Of a stretch of 5,809 bases of DNA, positions 2,866 through 5,809 are shown piece by piece (within the stretch, counting starts at the first letter, position 1; the number at the start of each line of letters is the position of its first letter). Source of the DNA: Anaerolineales bacterium (lineage in GTDB: Bacteria; Chloroflexota; Anaerolineae; UBA7937); NCBI GenBank assembly GCA_030593425.1, contig JAUVHF010000105.1, forward strand, positions 1 through 5,809, read 5' to 3'. Below the pieces are notes generated by a model that made no database searches, was not told where the DNA came from, and worked only from the letters and a program-made list of their open reading frames with translations. Position numbers and translations under genes: made by a program.

Positions 2866-5809
2866 TGTATCTCAAACATCTGGAACTACAAGGCTTCAAA
2901 TCGTTCGCTAAGCGCACCACCTTCGACTTCAACGCTGGGATAACGGCCATCGTGGGGCCCAATGGCGTGGGCAAGAGCAACATCGCCGATGCTATCCGTT
3001 GGGTGATGGGCGAACAGAGTTACAAGAGCCTCCGGGCCAGGCAGGGGGAGGATCTCATATTCGCCGGCTCCCGGGGACGGACCCGGCTGGGGATGGCGGA
3101 GGCGGTTCTCACCTTCGATAACACCTCTGGCTGGCTGCCCATCGAATACAGCGAGGTTACTATCGGTCGGCGCGCCTACCGCTCCGGCGAGAACGAGTAT
3201 CTCCTCAACGGAACCCGAGTCCGGCGCCGAGAGATCGTAGAACTCTTGGCCAAGGGGGGGTTGAGCAGCAAGGCCTACACGGTGATCAGCCAAGGGCTAA
3301 CCGATGCTGCTCTCGCCATGCGGCCCCAGGAGAGACGTACCCTCTTCGAGGAGGCAGCGGGGATCACTATCTACCAAAGCAAACGGGACAGTGCTCTGCG
3401 GAAACTGGAGGCCACGAAGGAAAACCTCCGCCGGGCCAACGACATAATCGCCGAGATCACCCCTCACCTGGAGAGCCTCCGCCGGCAGGCGAAGAGAGCC
3501 ACCCAGTACGACGCCGCCGCCCAGGAACTGGAAGAGAACCTCAAGGTCTGGTACGGCTACCAGTGGCAACGCCAGAGTGCCGCCTTCCAAGGGGCAAAGA
3601 GAGTAGAGAAGGAAAAAAGAGAGGCCCTCGCGGGGCTCCGGGACAGAGTCCAAGGATTGTCCCAGGAACTGAAAGTCATCGACTCCCGACAGGAGGAACT
3701 GGCTCAGAGTTTGGCCCTCTGGCGAAAGGAGAGAGAGGCTCTCCGCCAGGAGCAGGAAGGTCTCCTCAGGGGCTTGGCTGTGAGCCAGGAGAGGCTCCGT
3801 CTCCTCAAGAGACAAGAGGGAGAGATCGATGAGGAACTGGCCTCGCTCACTCGTAGAAGCGAGAACCAGCGGCTAGGCGTCCAAGAACTAGATTTAGATT
3901 CATCAGCCCTCTCCCTTCAAGAGCGACTCTCCCAGGCCCAGGAGTTGGCCTTCCAGTTGGCTACCCGCTCCGCTGAACTCCGCAGCCAACTCTCTCAAAT
4001 CCGGGAGAGGGAGAGAGACCTCCAAAAGGAGAAGGATGAACAGAGAGAGGCTTTGACCGCTCTCCGCCTTCAAATATCCCACCTAGAGGGGATAGTAGCC
4101 CAACTGGAGAGGGAAAAGCGAACCTTAGAGGTGGAAAGGGGGGCTCTCGCTCAGGAGCGAGAGAGACAAAAGGCCGCTCTCGAGGACTCTCTTCTGCGGC
4201 AAAACAGGCTCCAAGCCCAGGAGGAAGAGGCGGAGGCTCGCTACCAGGTTTTGAGCAAGATGCGGCGAGGTTTCTCCGCGCGGCCTGGGGCCAAAGCGGT
4301 CAGCCAGGAAGGCGTCCTAGGCACCCTGGCCAGCCTCATCGAGGTGCCTCCCCCCTTAGAAGCCGCCCTTCGAGCGGCCCTGGGGCCGCTTGTGGAAGGC
4401 CTAGTGGTTCGGAGTTGGAAAGATGCGGAGAGGCTCATAGAGGATCGGCCCATCCTTCTCCCCTTGGATAGCATAAAGGCCTCCCAGACGCCCCCTCCTC
4501 CCCGCGAACCGGGCATCCTGGGCCTAGCCTCCGACCAGGTAAAGACCGCCCAGCGTTTCCGCCATCTCCTCCAGGCCCTTCTGGGTCATACCCTCATCGT
4601 TGAAGACCTAGCCACCGCCAAGAGAGTTCATCAGGAAGAGGCAGCCGGTTTCCAGCTCGTGACCCTGCAGGGCGAACTCTTAACCCCCCAGGGAGCCCTC
4701 ATCGCCGGTGCCCCCCAGTTCGAGGGACTCGAACGGGCCCTGGAGCGGGAGATGACCTCTCTTGAAGAGGAGAAGCCCCATATCCAAGAGCACCTGAGAA
4801 GGGAGAGTGAGCGACACGATGGGCTACTATCGGAGATGCAAGCCCTGGAGAGGAGCGAGCAGGAACTGGGAGAGCGCCTAGGAGCCAAGGAAGGCGATCT
4901 CTCGGAGCACCAGAACCGTTTGGAGAGGCTTCTCCAAGAGGTGGAATGGCGGCAAACCATCGAGACCAAAGCGGGAGAGGAGTTGGAGCAGATCAGGGCT
5001 TCCATCGCTGACCTCTCACTTCAAGTCGAACGATCGGAGGCCCAGGAGAAGGATACCCTGGCGGCACTGACCAGGCTCCAGGAACGGATGACCACCTGGG
5101 GGGCTGAAGGGGAAGAATCGATGGCCCATCTAGCGCTGCTCAAGGAGAGGAAGGAGAACCTGGAACAACTGGAGGCCCAGATAGAGGCCAAGGAAGCCCG
5201 AAAGAGGGAACTCGCCCAGGAGATCGAGACCCTGACCGAGGAGGTCGAGACGCTGGAGGCACGGGCCCAGAAGTTGGCAACTCGCTTAACTGCTCTTCAA
5301 GGCCTCATCGAACCGGCGGAGGAAGAGTTGACCGCTCTGGAGAGAAAAGGACACCGCCAGGAAAGAGAGGAGACCCATCTCCGCGATGATCTCCACCGGT
5401 GTGAGGTGGAGCATAGCCAAGCCGTATCAGAGGTAGAGAGATCCAAAGATAGGCTCGCCGCCTTGCGAGGACAGATCGAGACCGACCTAGAAGACCTCGT
5501 GGCACCTTTACCCCAGCAACTAACCCCGGATATGGACGCTCGCCTGGTTTCCCTACCCTCTATCTCCCAGATACCTCAGGGGCTAGAGAAGAAGATAAGG
5601 AGGCTGAAGCGGAGGCTACGTAAGATAGGCCCTGTGAACATAGAAGCGCCAGCCGAGTACGAGAAGATCAAGAGCCGCCACGATTTCCTCACTTCTCAGG
5701 CAGAAGACCTAGAGAAAGCCGATCGATCTCTACGCCAGATGATCGCCGAATTGAACCACCTCATGGAAGAGCGGTTCCAAGAGACCTTCTCTGCCATAGC
5801 CAAAGAGTT
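2865..5809 (+). CDS. smc: Chromosome segregation/condensation protein SMC, 3'-truncated by the window edge
   Basis: 981 codons of SMC, the ATPase core of the bacterial condensin (with ScpA and ScpB) that extrudes DNA loops and helps separate chromosomes; full proteins have about 1,180 residues. The N-terminal head starts MYLKHLELQGFKSF, with the P-loop GPNGVGKS at 31-38, Arg57, Q-loop Gln143 (VISQGL) and LFEEAAGI. A Glu/Arg/Leu-rich coiled coil covers about 170-480. The hinge spans about 483-617, including LLPLD at 531-535 and a PPPP at 543-546. The return coiled coil runs from about 618 and reaches IGPVNIEA at 921-928. The ABC signature LSGGE, Walker B and D-loop lie beyond the edge. A TAG at 2856-2858 closes the frame upstream, so this ATG is the only start. 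The Shine-Dalgarno is weak (AGG 5 nt upstream). Val35 in the P-loop and two replaced hinge glycines are unusual. Confidence 0.97.
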   Translation, partial: MYLKHLELQGFKSFAKRTTFDFNAGITAIVGPNGVGKSNIADAIRWVMGEQSYKSLRARQGEDLIFAGSRGRTRLGMAEAVLTFDNTSGWLPIEYSEVTIGRRAYRSGENEYLLNGTRVRRREIVELLAKGGLSSKAYTVISQGLTDAALAMRPQERRTLFEEAAGITIYQSKRDSALRKLEATKENLRRANDIIAEITPHLESLRRQAKRATQYDAAAQELEENLKVWYGYQWQRQSAAFQGAKRVEKEKREALAGLRDRVQGLSQELKVIDSRQEELAQSLALWRKEREALRQEQEGLLRGLAVSQERLRLLKRQEGEIDEELASLTRRSENQRLGVQELDLDSSALSLQERLSQAQELAFQLATRSAELRSQLSQIRERERDLQKEKDEQREALTALRLQISHLEGIVAQLEREKRTLEVERGALAQERERQKAALEDSLLRQNRLQAQEEEAEARYQVLSKMRRGFSARPGAKAVSQEGVLGTLASLIEVPPPLEAALRAALGPLVEGLVVRSWKDAERLIEDRPILLPLDSIKASQTPPPPREPGILGLASDQVKTAQRFRHLLQALLGHTLIVEDLATAKRVHQEEAAGFQLVTLQGELLTPQGALIAGAPQFEGLERALEREMTSLEEEKPHIQEHLRRESERHDGLLSEMQALERSEQELGERLGAKEGDLSEHQNRLERLLQEVEWRQTIETKAGEELEQIRASIADLSLQVERSEAQEKDTLAALTRLQERMTTWGAEGEESMAHLALLKERKENLEQLEAQIEAKEARKRELAQEIETLTEEVETLEARAQKLATRLTALQGLIEPAEEELTALERKGHRQEREETHLRDDLHRCEVEHSQAVSEVERSKDRLAALRGQIETDLEDLVAPLPQQLTPDMDARLVSLPSISQIPQGLEKKIRRLKRRLRKIGPVNIEAPAEYEKIKSRHDFLTSQAEDLEKADRSLRQMIAELNHLMEERFQETFSAIAKE

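Noticed and set aside
2886..3815. Minus-strand open frames of 135 and 172 codons opposite the SMC head and coiled coil
   Set aside because: The SMC frame is continuous and conserved across this stretch. The antisense translations are Leu/Gly/Ser-rich reverse images of Glu/Arg/Gln codons, with no ribosome-binding site or domain.
3563..3832. Same-strand 89-codon frame inside smc
   Set aside because: It is an out-of-frame reading of the coiled-coil region, giving a Gly/Pro/Arg-rich sequence without a domain.
3960..4200. Purine-rich GAGAGG-like tracts that look like a tandem repeat
   Set aside because: They come from Glu, Arg, Lys and Gln codons of the SMC coiled coil; no fixed period or repeated unit persists at the nucleotide level.
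5800..5809. SMC lacking the ABC signature and Walker B, as if it were a broken gene
   Set aside because: The frame is open to the last base and the sequence stops where the C-terminal head would begin; this is window truncation, not gene damage.

Overview
The window reads as an ordinary chromosomal housekeeping segment of a GC-rich bacterium. Everything is on the plus strand and almost every base is coding. The SMC head (an ATP-binding start MYLKHLELQGFKSF, then a Q-loop region ending RPQERRTLFEEAAGI) and the RNase III stretch GRGEEESGGRERP look to me most like Chloroflexota, perhaps Dehalococcoidia. That placement is from memory of these families, not from a search, and I hold it at about 0.6.

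Layout. (1) 1-758: the 3' two thirds of a fold-type II PLP enzyme of the threonine synthase-like group, cut by the left edge. (2) 743-1981: fabF, the elongating 3-oxoacyl-ACP synthase II. It overlaps the PLP gene by 16 bp and has a strong Shine-Dalgarno inside that gene. (3) 1982-2047: a 66-bp gap with a weak promoter candidate, a 12-codon mini-ORF and a small dyad. (4) 2048-2743: rnc, complete RNase III. (5) 2744-2864: a 121-bp gap with a near-consensus sigma-70 promoter, a 6-bp perfect dyad and an 18-codon upstream ORF whose stop overlaps the smc start. (6) 2865-5809: smc, the chromosome condensation ATPase. Its 981 codons run off the right edge just before the C-terminal head half.

The gene set joins fatty acid elongation, double-stranded RNA processing and chromosome organisation. 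An rnc-smc pair next to fatty acid synthesis genes is a known bacterial neighbourhood (Firmicutes have acpP-rnc-smc-ftsY), so ftsY would be my guess for the next gene. The PLP gene and fabF look translationally coupled. rnc and smc each have their own short leader.

I see no mobile element, CRISPR array, tRNA, rRNA, defence gene or clear intrinsic terminator, and no strong case for a new multi-gene system. The most interesting unexplained signal is in the two small gaps. The leaders of rnc and smc share the arrangement GACC-N12-GG-(T)-CTTGGATT. Each contains an inverted repeat with an 8-nt centre whose arms differ between the copies but stay complementary. Secondary points are substitutions at usually conserved places: the SMC hinge glycines, the SMC P-loop, and the FabF gating phenylalanine.
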